Assembly: GCA_963780895.1 (NCBI GenBank)
Contig: CAWAEG010000001.1
Coordinates: 248,001-312,000 of the forward strand
DNA: 64,000 bases
From: DASQFI01 sp963780895
GTDB taxonomy: Bacteria > Acidobacteriota > Vicinamibacteria > Vicinamibacterales > SCN-69-37
Direction: 5' to 3'
How positions within the stretch are numbered: position 1 is the stretch's first letter; each line of letters starts with the position of its first letter. A program made the translations under genes and the position numbers. A model generated the notes under the pieces. That model was not told where the DNA came from. It searched no databases and saw only the letters and a program-made list of their open reading frames with translations. Positions 36,145-44,803 of the stretch are shown piece after piece.

Positions 36145-39100
36145 CAGGAGGTCCTCCGCCGCATGGCCCAGTCGCGCCGTTGCTGCCCGCGGAGAGCGGC
36201 GCCGGTTGGAGCGGTGCCGCCCGGCGCGTTCTCACGGACCGATCTGAATTTGGCCGCCAGCAACGACACCGTCGGACATTCAAACAGGTGGATGATCGAC
36301 ATGTCGTACTTCAATTCCTGCTTGATGGTCGCGATCACTTGCACGGCGCTCAGTGACGTCCCGCCCGCATCGAAGAAGTTGTCGTTCACCCCGATCCGCG
36401 ATACGCCAAGCGCCCGTTGCCAGATGTCGGCAAGGGCTGTTTCCAGGGCGCTGGCCGCTGCGACGCTCGCGGATCTTGGGGGGAGCACGCGCAATCGATG
36501 TTCCTCGATCGCCTTCGCGATGCCGTCGATACGGCAGAGGTCCGTGCCGAGGCGCTGCATGCGCGCTGAGAGGCCGCCCAGGCGGACCGTCGCCGGCGGG
36601 GGCACGACCTGTTCGGCGGAACCGAAGGCGGATGATGGATGTCCGGTCGGCGCGTGATCCGGACGGTACTCGAGGTGCACGAGGTCTTCGGCGGCAAACA
36701 CCCATGAGGCGGCAGAGCCGTCTCGGCGCAAATGCGCGATGCTGCGAAGGAACTCGATGGCCGGAGCGTTTTTCGCAGACAGCACATAACGGAATTCCAC
36801 CAGCGACTTGCCGTCGGCCACGGCGCGCTGGGCGAGGGCAGCGACGATCGCATGCTCCACGCCCTTGCCCAGAACGCGACAGCTCAGCAGGAATGTGTCC
36901 ACGCGGTAGCGGTCGGTGTCGATCTCGAACAGCACGACGCCGACGAGCCCATACTCTCCGAACCGGTCGGAGACCCGAACCACTAACCCGGCGGCGTCGT
37001 CACGCGCCAGGAAGTCCCGCACCGCGATTTCGGCGCGTCGGACCGTCGTGAAGTTGAACTGGTTTGTTCTGAACGTCAATTGCGACACACGGTCCAAGTC
37101 GGTCGCCGCTGGTTCAGCCACCGAGACCTCAAGCTCAAGGCCGTTGATGAAGTCGCTCAGCGACAGGTGCGCGCGGCTTTCTTCCCGCGCGACGTTCTGC
37201 CGGTACATGCGCGTGCGGTTTCGATCGGCGTCCGTCGATCTCGCGCAATCGAATGTCCAGATGTGGTCCAGAAACGCCGGAATGCCGTCGGGATCCTTCG
37301 GCAGCTGCAGCGTCAGGACGCCGGGGCAATTGATCTCGACTTCGCTGCACTCAACGGGATTGTCATCGACAAAGATGAAGCTCTCCAACCCGAGATTGAG
37401 CTCGCGCGCGAGAGACTGGAGGTTTTCAGATTTGCGGCTCCAATTGAGCCGGCGCGAAACGAAATGCTCTTCTTTGAGCACCATGTCGGTTCGCTGCTTG
37501 AACACATCCAGAACATCACGTTCGTTGTTCTTGCTGCAGAGGCACAGCAGCCGCCCGGCACTCGCCTGCCCGACCATGAACTCCTGCAGCGTTCTGTACG
37601 GTGGCGTGATCTCGATGCCCGAGGGGCCGTCCTCTCCGCAGACCCCTTTCCAAAGCGTGTTGTCGCAGTCCAACACGATGACCTTGTAGGGCTCCTGTCT
37701 CGCATTGAACATCACGCGGAACAGCGACGTGCCGATCGCGGCATAACCCTCCGACGTGTACGGGATATGGCCCAGTTGATGGCGGTGCGGATCGGCCCAG
37801 TCCTCGAGCTGATACCGGCCGGCCAGGGACGCCGATCTGATCGTGTGCACCTGCGCGACGCCTGCGACTTCGCTGGCCAGGCGTTCCTCGGCCGCGTCGA
37901 GAGCCGCCGCCAGAGCCGGATCGGTTCGCGACGCGGGACTGGCCGGGCAGAAAGCGAGAATGAGCGGCACTCGCGGATGACGCATGAAGGATCGCAGTGC
38001 GTCACAGAAGTCGTCCACATGTCGCTCGAGATCGCTCGTTTGTCGAGGCTCATCGCCAGGCCGTTCCGCGAGGACCTCATTCCTCTCGCGCGCGCCACGC
38101 CTGGCAAAGACACTGAATAGGCCGGACTGGGCGAGCCCTGGTTCCTGGTCCACGACGCAGCGGTAACCCTTGGCGCTCAACAGACGCTCAACCTGGCCGA
38201 CCTTCTCGCGCGTGCGGTCGTGAACCTCAATCACGATCTGCTGAATTCGACACCAGTCGTCTTCGCGGATACCGGCCAGGATGTCCAGTTCGCCTTTTTC
38301 CGCGTCGATCTTGAGGAGATCGATCGTCGCGATGTCGTGGTCCCGGATGATTTCAGACACCGACGTCATCCGGCATTCGCAGGTCCTGGCCAGGAGCCTG
38401 TCAGCGGCGAGATCGCTGACATAGCTGTCGATCTCGTCGGCGGCGACCGACGCGTGGCTCTTCAATATGTTGCGGACCACGGCGCGAACGGCCTCGCGGT
38501 CCTCGGCGGGATCGGCATGAAAGCCGGAGAACAGTGAAGAGTTCTCATAAAAGGTGAATGTCGACGTGCCGGTCGCCGCCGCCACTCCGAGGTTGAAGAC
38601 GCGAACATCCGGCGCGTACGCCGTGCAATTGGCCTTCAACAAGTCGTACACGACGGGTGCGGGCTCAAACGCGAGAATCCTGGGGCGGGCACACCGGCTG
38701 CCCACGAACAACGAAAACAGACCGATATTGGCCCCGATGTCTACGACCGTCGCGTCGTCGCGCAGGTGGATACCGTGCCGCGCGTAGCAATGGTCCTCGA
38801 AGATTTCCTTGTAGACATAATCCGTCTCGTACTGATTCAAGTGGACGATATCGAGACCATTTGGCAGGACGTGGCGCGGCCGATCCCCGAAACACTGCTG
38901 CGCGCGTTCCTCGCTCACACGCCTCGGCGACAACCGACTGCCCGTCCAATCCTCCAACGCCAGCAGGACGACGTTGGCGCCGTCAGCGTTCCGATGAAAC
39001 GCGCTTGCGGGATTCAGCAACTGCTGAAAGGTCTGGTTGTACGGCGAGAACGTCAGGTCGATCGGCGTCGCGAACTGATCCGCCCAGAAGTTGAGCGAGT

Positions 39101-40064
39101 CGGCCAGCGGCTCGGCGGAAAACGTCGCGGCCACACACAGCGTTGCCGAGGGCCGCACGGGCGCCGCATCGACGCGAGCGAGAAACGTCAACCGGACGCC
39201 ATTCAGTTCCAAATAGGCTCTGCCCGCATCATCGACGACCCGTACATGGCCGGTTGATCCCTGGCTGTGAACGTCAGCGTCCGGCAGCCAGCTGGCGTGA
39301 GCCCACAAACGATCCGGGTAGGGCAGGTCCGGTATGTCGAATCGCTCAATCGAACGAAGGATGAAGGTCTGACCCTGCTCGACGGTAAAGGCCGACAGCA
39401 GTTGTGTCGCGACATCGAGCAACAAGGGCCGGCACGCGCGCACTTCGCTCTCCGTCTTCCGCGGCGGCACGGTAAGTCCAGCTAGTGCTCGGTCGCGATC
39501 TCGCCAAATCGACGTGAGCTGCTGAAAATGCGGCCCGTATCGGTTGCCGTTGGCACGGAGCGTTTCGTAGAACTGCTTTCCATCGAGGACCACCTGAGCC
39601 GTCGCCTGGAATGACTCGACGGAACATGAATCGCTGGGCGTGTCGTGGGATCTCGTTGTCAGCGGGTGAATCTCGAGCTGGGCCGCAGACCTCGGCTGCA
39701 CGCTGCTGCCCGGCGCGGCCGCGACGTGCTCGTAGAACACATACTCGACGAATGTCCCGCGGTCCGTGACGTCAACGGTAATCTGCGCATCATCGTTGGA
39801 GAGGATGATGGGACTCTGAAATATCGCGTGGCGCACCGATACCGACGTGCGCCCGAAACGTTCGCGGTGTGCTGATAGCGCGAGGTCGATATAGAACGAC
39901 CCCGGGAGCACGACCATGTCCTGAAAGCCGTGATCGGCGAGATAAGGAAACGAGCGGACGCCGACCGAAAAGACCGCACCGGCTCCGCGCTGCGGAGCGG
40001 ACAGAAATGTGGGTGACCGCGATGGAGCGCCAGCGGGCTGGCCCGACAGGTTTGAACTCGGCAT
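36144..40064 (-). CDS. DH-FkbM methyltransferase-FkbH-carrier fusion protein
   Basis: 1306 residues from ATG 40064 (a TTG two codons earlier is possible). Residues ~30-300: PKS-type dehydratase double hotdog (YLADHGFQDMVVLPGSFYID; second half YGPHFQQLTSIW, PLLLDVATQL). ~315-373: the N-terminal segment normally found in FkbH proteins (SPYNQTFQQLLNPAS, VVLLALEDW). ~400-655: FkbM-type SAM methyltransferase (VVDIGANIGLFSLF, LLKIDAEKGE), inserted there. ~680-1115: the FkbH HAD-IIIC core (VIVLDCDNTLWKGVCGEDG, LCSKNNE, FVDDNPVE) plus GNAT-like part. ~1205-1275: carrier with DAGGTSL. FkbH enzymes convert 1,3-bisphosphoglycerate to carrier-bound glycerate. First gene of the operon. Confidence 0.9.
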   Translation of the reverse strand: MPSSNLSGQPAGAPSRSPTFLSAPQRGAGAVFSVGVRSFPYLADHGFQDMVVLPGSFYIDLALSAHRERFGRTSVSVRHAIFQSPIILSNDDAQITVDVTDRGTFVEYVFYEHVAAAPGSSVQPRSAAQLEIHPLTTRSHDTPSDSCSVESFQATAQVVLDGKQFYETLRANGNRYGPHFQQLTSIWRDRDRALAGLTVPPRKTESEVRACRPLLLDVATQLLSAFTVEQGQTFILRSIERFDIPDLPYPDRLWAHASWLPDADVHSQGSTGHVRVVDDAGRAYLELNGVRLTFLARVDAAPVRPSATLCVAATFSAEPLADSLNFWADQFATPIDLTFSPYNQTFQQLLNPASAFHRNADGANVVLLALEDWTGSRLSPRRVSEERAQQCFGDRPRHVLPNGLDIVHLNQYETDYVYKEIFEDHCYARHGIHLRDDATVVDIGANIGLFSLFVGSRCARPRILAFEPAPVVYDLLKANCTAYAPDVRVFNLGVAAATGTSTFTFYENSSLFSGFHADPAEDREAVRAVVRNILKSHASVAADEIDSYVSDLAADRLLARTCECRMTSVSEIIRDHDIATIDLLKIDAEKGELDILAGIREDDWCRIQQIVIEVHDRTREKVGQVERLLSAKGYRCVVDQEPGLAQSGLFSVFARRGARERNEVLAERPGDEPRQTSDLERHVDDFCDALRSFMRHPRVPLILAFCPASPASRTDPALAAALDAAEERLASEVAGVAQVHTIRSASLAGRYQLEDWADPHRHQLGHIPYTSEGYAAIGTSLFRVMFNARQEPYKVIVLDCDNTLWKGVCGEDGPSGIEITPPYRTLQEFMVGQASAGRLLCLCSKNNERDVLDVFKQRTDMVLKEEHFVSRRLNWSRKSENLQSLARELNLGLESFIFVDDNPVECSEVEINCPGVLTLQLPKDPDGIPAFLDHIWTFDCARSTDADRNRTRMYRQNVAREESRAHLSLSDFINGLELEVSVAEPAATDLDRVSQLTFRTNQFNFTTVRRAEIAVRDFLARDDAAGLVVRVSDRFGEYGLVGVVLFEIDTDRYRVDTFLLSCRVLGKGVEHAIVAALAQRAVADGKSLVEFRYVLSAKNAPAIEFLRSIAHLRRDGSAASWVFAAEDLVHLEYRPDHAPTGHPSSAFGSAEQVVPPPATVRLGGLSARMQRLGTDLCRIDGIAKAIEEHRLRVLPPRSASVAAASALETALADIWQRALGVSRIGVNDNFFDAGGTSLSAVQVIATIKQELKYDMSIIHLFECPTVSLLAAKFRSVRENAPGGTAPTGAALRGQQRRDWAMRRRTS

Positions 40065-40228
40065 GGTCAAGATCAGGGCGACTTTTCTCCGCCGAACAGC
40101 CCTCTTTCAAACCGACCCAAGGCGCGGTACCTGGCCGGAGAGGTTCGAAGCGACTTCGACGTCGTGCGCCAACGCAATTCAAATGCCACGGGCCTGACAG
40201 AATTGCGCGCGAAGGCCGAGACGCGCGA
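40065..40228 (-). promoter_or_regulatory. Upstream region of the PKS/NRPS operon
   Basis: 164 bp between the operon's first gene and the kinase-like gene upstream on the same strand. The operon promoter is expected here. No convincing sigma-70 hexamer pair, palindrome or terminator was found by eye, so the regulation of the cluster is unresolved. No pathway regulator gene is encoded next to the operon. Confidence 0.3.
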
Positions 40229-40909
40229 TTACGACGTTGTCGTGGTTGTTCTACGCTCTGAGCGCACGCGCTCTCTCAGCAACCGGGCGATCTCCCGGAA
40301 ACACTGAAAAGGTAGCGGAGCCTGCGCGAGGTGGAACGTGAGCGGACGCCGCAACACCGACGCGAAGCTCGCGGCCAGATGGCGGGTTACTTCTTCATCC
40401 GCGTAGCCGTCCAGGATGAGCTGGAGGATCCCGGCGTGCTTCTCGGGAACGGTTCGGATGAGGCACGTGACGAGCAGTGCTCGCACGTCGTCGGCACGTC
40501 GCCAGGCCATCGGGCGACTCGAGTCATGAATGGTCTCGAAGTCGAACCAGCGGGCGACTCCAGCGTCAATCAGCACGTTCTCGGCCATCGCGTCACCGTG
40601 GGTCCATCCGAGGCGATGGAACTCGGCGAGCGCGGCGACTGCCAGTTCGATGACCTTCTTCCGTACCGACTCGTCGAGCTCCGGATCCTCCAGCAATGTC
40701 GCCAGCGTCTCTCCAGCGAGACAAGGCAGAATCAGCATCCCGTCGCCGTCGATCCGAATCGAAGTGCTGTACAGGCTCCGGTAGACCAGGCGCTCCCGCT
40801 CTTCCCAATCCCGCTGGGGCAGGACCCGCACGCCGGTATCGAGGAGCCTGACCAGCGGACCACTCATCCAGATCAGGAGAGGCGCGTAAAACACGCGGGA
40901 CTTTCGCAC
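40229..40909 (-). CDS. Small Kdo/APH-like kinase
   Basis: 226 residues from GTG 40909; the frame is open further upstream without an ATG, so the N-terminus is uncertain and may have been cut by the repeat. The catalytic loop is LGWTHGDAMAENVLID (HGD...N) followed by RWFDFETIHD, in place of DFG, as in lipopolysaccharide core kinases and aminoglycoside-phosphotransferase-like enzymes. Upstream VRVLPQRDWEERERLVYR and LILPCLAGETLATLLED fit the N-lobe. The substrate is unknown. Its first codons lie in the 90-bp repeat shared with 18042-18131. Confidence 0.75.
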   Translation of the reverse strand: MRKSRVFYAPLLIWMSGPLVRLLDTGVRVLPQRDWEERERLVYRSLYSTSIRIDGDGMLILPCLAGETLATLLEDPELDESVRKKVIELAVAALAEFHRLGWTHGDAMAENVLIDAGVARWFDFETIHDSSRPMAWRRADDVRALLVTCLIRTVPEKHAGILQLILDGYADEEVTRHLAASFASVLRRPLTFHLAQAPLPFQCFREIARLLRERVRSERRTTTTTS

Positions 40910-40937
40910 CTGACGCTCGTCCCTCGACCATGCTCGG
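40848..40937 (+). repeat. 90-bp direct repeat, copy B
   Basis: Same orientation as copy A at 18042-18131, three mismatches. This copy covers the 5' end of an apparently intact kinase-like gene, so it is the likelier source. After six extra bases (CGCCCT) both copies share another 12 bp (GACGACCCTGAG). The distance between copies is 22.8 kb. Confidence 0.9.
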
Positions 40938-41250
40938 CGCCCTGACGACCCTGAGGTCTCGAAGGTCGCCCCTCGAGCTCTGCCGCGGATGGAGAGCCAC
41001 CCTCGGAGAGTCTCGTCGCAGCGGATCCCTCAATTCTCACCCGGGAGACTTCGTCGCGCGGACCCTCTTGCGCGCTTCCGCGTACTCGCGGAAGGACGGA
41101 GCAGCCACCCGAGAGCCAAGGCGCGGAGAAAGCCGGTGCTTCGATCCGGTCCGCGCGCGCGCGGTTCAATCGGATCCTGGCTACCGCGAAGGCGCAGTCA
41201 GAAGCGTTTTCCAGCAAGGTTCGAGTAGTCTTTTCCCCAGGAGGCATCAG
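40938..41250. other. Intergenic stretch without recognisable gene
   Basis: About 310 bp between the repeat and the SnoaL-like gene. Frames here give Arg/Ser-rich translations with no domain likeness. The promoter of the next gene should be inside. Apart from the 12-bp tail of the repeat nothing specific is seen. Confidence 0.5.
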
Positions 41251-41751
41251 ATGACCCGAAGACTGTTGCTCATGATCGCGATCGGCGCATTGGGTGCTTG
41301 TGCGCCCGCACCCGTTCCCGCGCCGCCACAGGACACAGCGGCCGACGAAGCCAAGCTGCGCGCCGATCTCCCGCTCTGGTTCGAGCACTACAACAACGGC
41401 AACGCCGATGGCGTCGCGGCTCAATACGCTGAAGATGCGGTGCTCATGCCGCCGAACGCGCCGCCCCAGACCGGCCGGGCTGCGATTCGAACGTTCATTG
41501 CCGCTGACGCCGCAACAACAAAAGCGGCGGAACTGATGCTCAAGAACACAGCGATCACCGCCGTGGGCGTGAGCGGCGACGTCGGCTGGATGAGCGGCAC
41601 GTTCGCCATCGTCGACGCGAAGGGGACCACGGTCGACACCGGCAAGTACCTGTCCGTGCATCGCCGCGCGGGCGGCGCCTGGCACTACATCCGCGATATC
41701 TGGAATACGGATACGCCGCTGGCTCCCTCGGCGCCGACGGGGAAGAAGTAA
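41251..41751 (+). CDS. SnoaL/DUF4440-like lipoprotein
   Basis: 166 residues with CAGGAGG 7 bases before ATG 41251. Signal with lipobox: LLLMIAIGALGAC, Cys 16. The mature domain is a cystatin-like NTF2 fold (LWFEHYNNGNADGVAAQYAE, DAVLMPPNAPPQTGRAAIR, GKYLSVHRRAGGAWHYIRDI) typical of DUF4440/SnoaL-like proteins. These are often small ligand-binding or isomerase-like proteins; in lipoprotein form the role is unknown. Confidence 0.87.
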   Translation: MTRRLLLMIAIGALGACAPAPVPAPPQDTAADEAKLRADLPLWFEHYNNGNADGVAAQYAEDAVLMPPNAPPQTGRAAIRTFIAADAATTKAAELMLKNTAITAVGVSGDVGWMSGTFAIVDAKGTTVDTGKYLSVHRRAGGAWHYIRDIWNTDTPLAPSAPTGKK

Positions 41752-41801
41752 GAGAGCCTGAAAGGCTCAGAGGCTACGTCGTTGAAAGGACAAGCCCTGC
41801 A

Positions 41802-42575
41802 TCAGCGATCGCCCGTCTCGTGTCGAATCCGATCGGTGAGCGAGGTGCGCGCCCAGGGGAAGAGGACCACCGAGACCCACTTCAGGAGTGTTCGAACGTA
41901 CCCGAAGGGCTGGAGCTCCATTCGCCGGCTGGACGTGCGCGCGGTGAGGCTCCGGTCATAGAGGAAGCGCTCATGGTGGTGCCGATAGGCAGCCCCGGTC
42001 AGTGGCCACTCTTCGGCGATCGCCCAGGACTCTTTGAAGGGGCCGTAGCTCTCGAAGTGCGCCCGGTCACAGCTCATGAACGCCGGCATCGACTTGGCCC
42101 TCGCCAGAGGGAGGCGTCGCGCCAGCCCCCAGAAGGTCCACCAGAGCCACGCCCGGATCCCGGGCTCGCGGGAAACGAGCCGATAGAGCACCAGGCACCT
42201 GCCTTCCGACTCGTGGCGCTGCAGGATGCGATCGACAGCGTTCTCCGGAACGATCGTGTCCGCGTCGACGAAGCAGAGCACTTGCCCGGAGCTGGCCGCG
42301 GCCCCGGCGTTGCGCGCCGCGGCGCACGTGCCGCCGACACACGAGACCAGTCGCACGCCGACTTCAGCGGCGAACTTCCCCACGATCTCCGCAGTCGCGT
42401 CTTCACTCCCGTCGTCTGCGACGACGATCTCGAAGGAAGTATCCGGGAGCCAGAGATTGTTCCGCGAGACGCCTGAAACGCGAGCCACACTCGCGAGAAT
42501 CGCCTCGAGGGTCTCGCCGATCAGCGCCTCCTCGTTTCGTGCAGGGATCACGAAGGAGAGACGTCGTTCAGTCAT
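41802..42575 (-). CDS. Family 2 glycosyltransferase
   Basis: 257 residues from ATG 42575. GT-A fold: RLSFVIPARNEEALIGETLE, FEIVVADDGSEDATAEI, and the metal-binding DxD as CFVDADTIVPENA; acceptor-side region DRAHFESYGPFKESWAIAEE. A hydrophobic patch at the C-terminus (LLKWVSVVLFPWA) may touch the membrane. It is the last gene of a four-gene minus-strand cluster with a methyltransferase, a deacetylase and a cis-prenyltransferase, suggesting sugar transfer to a polyprenyl carrier or lipid. Confidence 0.88.
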   Translation of the reverse strand: MTERRLSFVIPARNEEALIGETLEAILASVARVSGVSRNNLWLPDTSFEIVVADDGSEDATAEIVGKFAAEVGVRLVSCVGGTCAAARNAGAAASSGQVLCFVDADTIVPENAVDRILQRHESEGRCLVLYRLVSREPGIRAWLWWTFWGLARRLPLARAKSMPAFMSCDRAHFESYGPFKESWAIAEEWPLTGAAYRHHHERFLYDRSLTARTSSRRMELQPFGYVRTLLKWVSVVLFPWARTSLTDRIRHETGDR

Positions 42576-42781
42576 TGCGTCTGCCAGCTGTAGCTCGTGC
42601 GGAGGCGGCCAATCACGTTGCCTTGCGGCAAGCGGCGAGCGGGAGGGCGTAGGAACATGCGACGCCGATCTGGAAAACGGAAAAGCGAAGGCTGGCTCGA
42701 GAACCCAAGAGGCGACGACCAGCGAGCGGCCCGGTAGCACCGGCCGCTCCCGTCGTGATCGGATCCGCAGCCCCGCCGCCA

Positions 42782-43303
42782 TCACGTCCCGCTGAAGTTC
42801 GGGGCGGTATAGAAGCGACGGGTATTCATGGTGAACTTCGCCTTCGGAGGGACGTAGCCGACGACCTTCGAAACGTGGAAGGCCACGATTGTCCAGAGGA
42901 ACTCCCGGACGCGAAGCCACGCATAACCCAGGCGACCCGAATGAAGGGACTGCACCAGGATGATGGGTCCCCTGGTGACGCGCGCCGCTTCCGCCAGAAC
43001 ACCGGCCGGGTCGTTCGGGTACGCCAGCATGAAGAAGAGGAGCGCGGCCGAGAACGTGTTCTCCTCGAACGGAAGGACACCGTCGGCGATCAGCACCGGG
43101 GGCGGTCCCACGACATGAATGTCGCTCACGTCAGCGGTGACCACCTCGAGTCCCAGCTCCCGCTCCAATCGCGCCGAGAGGTGTCCGGTTCCCGAGCCGA
43201 GGTCCAGCACGCGTCCCTCAGTCGGCAGCCACGCACCCACCTGCTCTATCAACTGATGGGCTCGCCGTTCCATGACGGCGTCAAGTATCGACTTCAGCAT
43301 CAT
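42782..43303 (-). CDS. Class I SAM-dependent methyltransferase
   Basis: 173 residues from ATG 43303 (or 43300). SAM motif I is RVLDLGSGTGHLSARLE, the acidic loop is VVTADVSD, and motif post-I/III is GVLPFEENTFSAALLFFML, as in Methyltransf_11. The start overlaps the deacetylase stop by ~20 bp, so the two are cotranslated. The short C-terminal part (FHVSKVVGYVPPKAKF) gives no clue to substrate; a glycolipid or polyprenyl product is an inference from the cluster. Confidence 0.85.
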   Translation of the reverse strand: MMLKSILDAVMERRAHQLIEQVGAWLPTEGRVLDLGSGTGHLSARLERELGLEVVTADVSDIHVVGPPPVLIADGVLPFEENTFSAALLFFMLAYPNDPAGVLAEAARVTRGPIILVQSLHSGRLGYAWLRVREFLWTIVAFHVSKVVGYVPPKAKFTMNTRRFYTAPNFSGT

Positions 43304-44000
43304 TCGCCTCGAGCAACCTCGCCGGTATGCTCGGTTCGTACCCAGTCTCGACGAGCTCCTGGGTGAGCCGGAGGATCTTCGGCCAGAAACCCCGCTCCAG
43401 ATCTCTTGGGTGAATCGCCAAGGTGGGGACTCCTCGATCCAGCGACTGAGACAGCCACCCGATCCGATGACCGAGGTGTCCGAGCCAACCCCAGCGACCA
43501 CAGTCCCAGCTCCAGGTCGCCAGAGGAACCTTTCGGCCCGCCCGTGACTCGAGGGAGAAAAAGCCCAGGACGTGATCCAGCCCCACGGCATTCCCGTTCC
43601 CCAGGCGCATGTGCCCCGTCTGCCAGGCCGGTGCGAGAAAGCCTCGTGCCGGCTCTCCGAAGATCTCGGTGAAGACCCGCTGTCCGCGCTCGAGGGTGCG
43701 TCGGGTTTCTTCGAGCTCCAGGCCGTTCATCTCGTCGCCGGCCCCGGTGAGCCATGTGGTCGGCCCCCACCCTCGCAGCCGCTGATGGCAGTAACCGTGA
43801 AGGAGAAGTTCCTCGGAGCTTTCCCGGACCAGCCGGCAGTAATCAGGATGCGCCGAGAGTGGCCACTCGCCGTGCCAGTTGGGGACCACGCCGAAGGACA
43901 GACGACGCCCGACAATGGGTGCGAGGTCCCGGATCATCACCCGAGTCTCGCGAGCGTAGGCCGGAGTGGCGTCGTGGATACAGACGAGGAAGCGCCGCAT
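43281..44000 (-). CDS. DUF2334-type polysaccharide deacetylase
   Basis: 239 residues from ATG 44000. The NodB-like barrel is seen in FLVCIHDATPAYARETRVMI (HD motif), SFGVVPNWHG, LLLHGYCHQR (HxxxH-like HGYCH) and FLAPAWQTG. The family removes N-acetyl or similar groups from sugars or glycolipids. It lies 10 bp after the cis-prenyltransferase gene and overlaps the methyltransferase gene, so all belong to one operon. Confidence 0.87.
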   Translation of the reverse strand: MRRFLVCIHDATPAYARETRVMIRDLAPIVGRRLSFGVVPNWHGEWPLSAHPDYCRLVRESSEELLLHGYCHQRLRGWGPTTWLTGAGDEMNGLELEETRRTLERGQRVFTEIFGEPARGFLAPAWQTGHMRLGNGNAVGLDHVLGFFSLESRAGRKVPLATWSWDCGRWGWLGHLGHRIGWLSQSLDRGVPTLAIHPRDLERGFWPKILRLTQELVETGYEPSIPARLLEANDAEVDT

Positions 44001-44010
44001 GGTTGACCGG

Positions 44011-44778
44011 CTACGTGCTCGCCTTCTCGGCCATGGTGCGATTCCCCAGAGTTCCTCCGTATCGCCGATCACGAGCGGAAAACACGTGAACGGCGGTCGC
44101 GAGATCGGCCCCGGTGAACTCCGGCCACGGGACGTCGGTGAAGTAGAGCTCCGCGTAGGCCGACTCCCACAGCAAGAAGTCACTCAATCGCTGTTCTCCG
44201 CCGGTGCGAATGAGCAAATCCACGTCACGCGTACCGCTCGGTGCGTGGATGGCCTCACACAGGCATCGCTCGAACGCCTGGCGCGTCGGGAGTGTCTCCT
44301 GGGCGACACGGCCGGCCGCCGCCAACAACGCCTCTCGGGCCGAATAGTCCATCGCAACCCGCAGGTGGAGAGACGTTCCTTCGCTCGTACGCTCCTCGAC
44401 CCGCTCGATGCTGTCTCTGAGAGAATCCGGGATCCGGTCCCGGCGCCCGATGACGTTGAAACGGACGCCACTGTCAGTCAAGCGGGCGCATTCGGAGTCC
44501 AGGTACTTCTCGAACAGAAACATCAGGTTGTCCACTTCGCCGCGCGGACGGCGCCAATTGTCCGAGGAGAAAGCGTAGAGCGTCAGTGTGGTGATCCCCA
44601 GCGACGGCGCGGACTCCACCGTCCGCCGCACCGCTGTCGCGCCAGCGACGTGGCCCGCCTCCCTGGGTTGACCGCGAAGCAGAGCCCAGCGACCGTTCCC
44701 ATCCATATTGATCGCGACATGGAATCGGTCCCGGCCTCCGTGTTCCGGTTGTTCGGGGTCCCGCCATCGCGAATCCAA
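44011..44778 (-). CDS. Cis-prenyltransferase (UppS-like)
   Basis: About 255 residues if TTG 44778 is the start; GTG 44793 or TTG 44829 would lengthen it into the palindrome. Family motifs are intact: INMDGNGRWA (catalytic Asp), LYAFSSDNWRRPRGEVDNLM, VDLLIRTGGEQRLSDFLLW, and AELYFTDVPWPEF. It should condense isopentenyl diphosphate into a long Z-polyprenyl diphosphate. A housekeeping UppS normally sits with cdsA/frr; here it heads a glycosyltransferase/deacetylase/methyltransferase operon, so it may be an accessory enzyme making a dedicated lipid carrier. The start is the least certain part. Confidence 0.88.
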   Translation of the reverse strand: MDSRWRDPEQPEHGGRDRFHVAINMDGNGRWALLRGQPREAGHVAGATAVRRTVESAPSLGITTLTLYAFSSDNWRRPRGEVDNLMFLFEKYLDSECARLTDSGVRFNVIGRRDRIPDSLRDSIERVEERTSEGTSLHLRVAMDYSAREALLAAAGRVAQETLPTRQAFERCLCEAIHAPSGTRDVDLLIRTGGEQRLSDFLLWESAYAELYFTDVPWPEFTGADLATAVHVFSARDRRYGGTLGNRTMAEKAST

Positions 44779-44803
44779 TATACTTTGTGTCACAAAGTAT
44801 ATT
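44777..44803. promoter_or_regulatory. 27-bp perfect palindrome upstream of the prenyltransferase operon
   Basis: AATATACTTTGTG-T-CACAAAGTATATT has 13-bp perfect arms. On the minus strand it contains a TATACT -10-like box. A second related site with ATACT-ACAA-AGTAT lies at 44860-44873. Two sites sharing ACAAAGTAT suggest a dimeric repressor bound across the promoter. The regulator gene is not adjacent. Confidence 0.7.

Noticed and set aside
40938..41250. N-terminal extension of the SnoaL-like protein back to 40930
   Set aside because: The added 107 residues are Arg/Ser-rich and would bury the lipoprotein signal; a strong ribosome site precedes ATG 41251.
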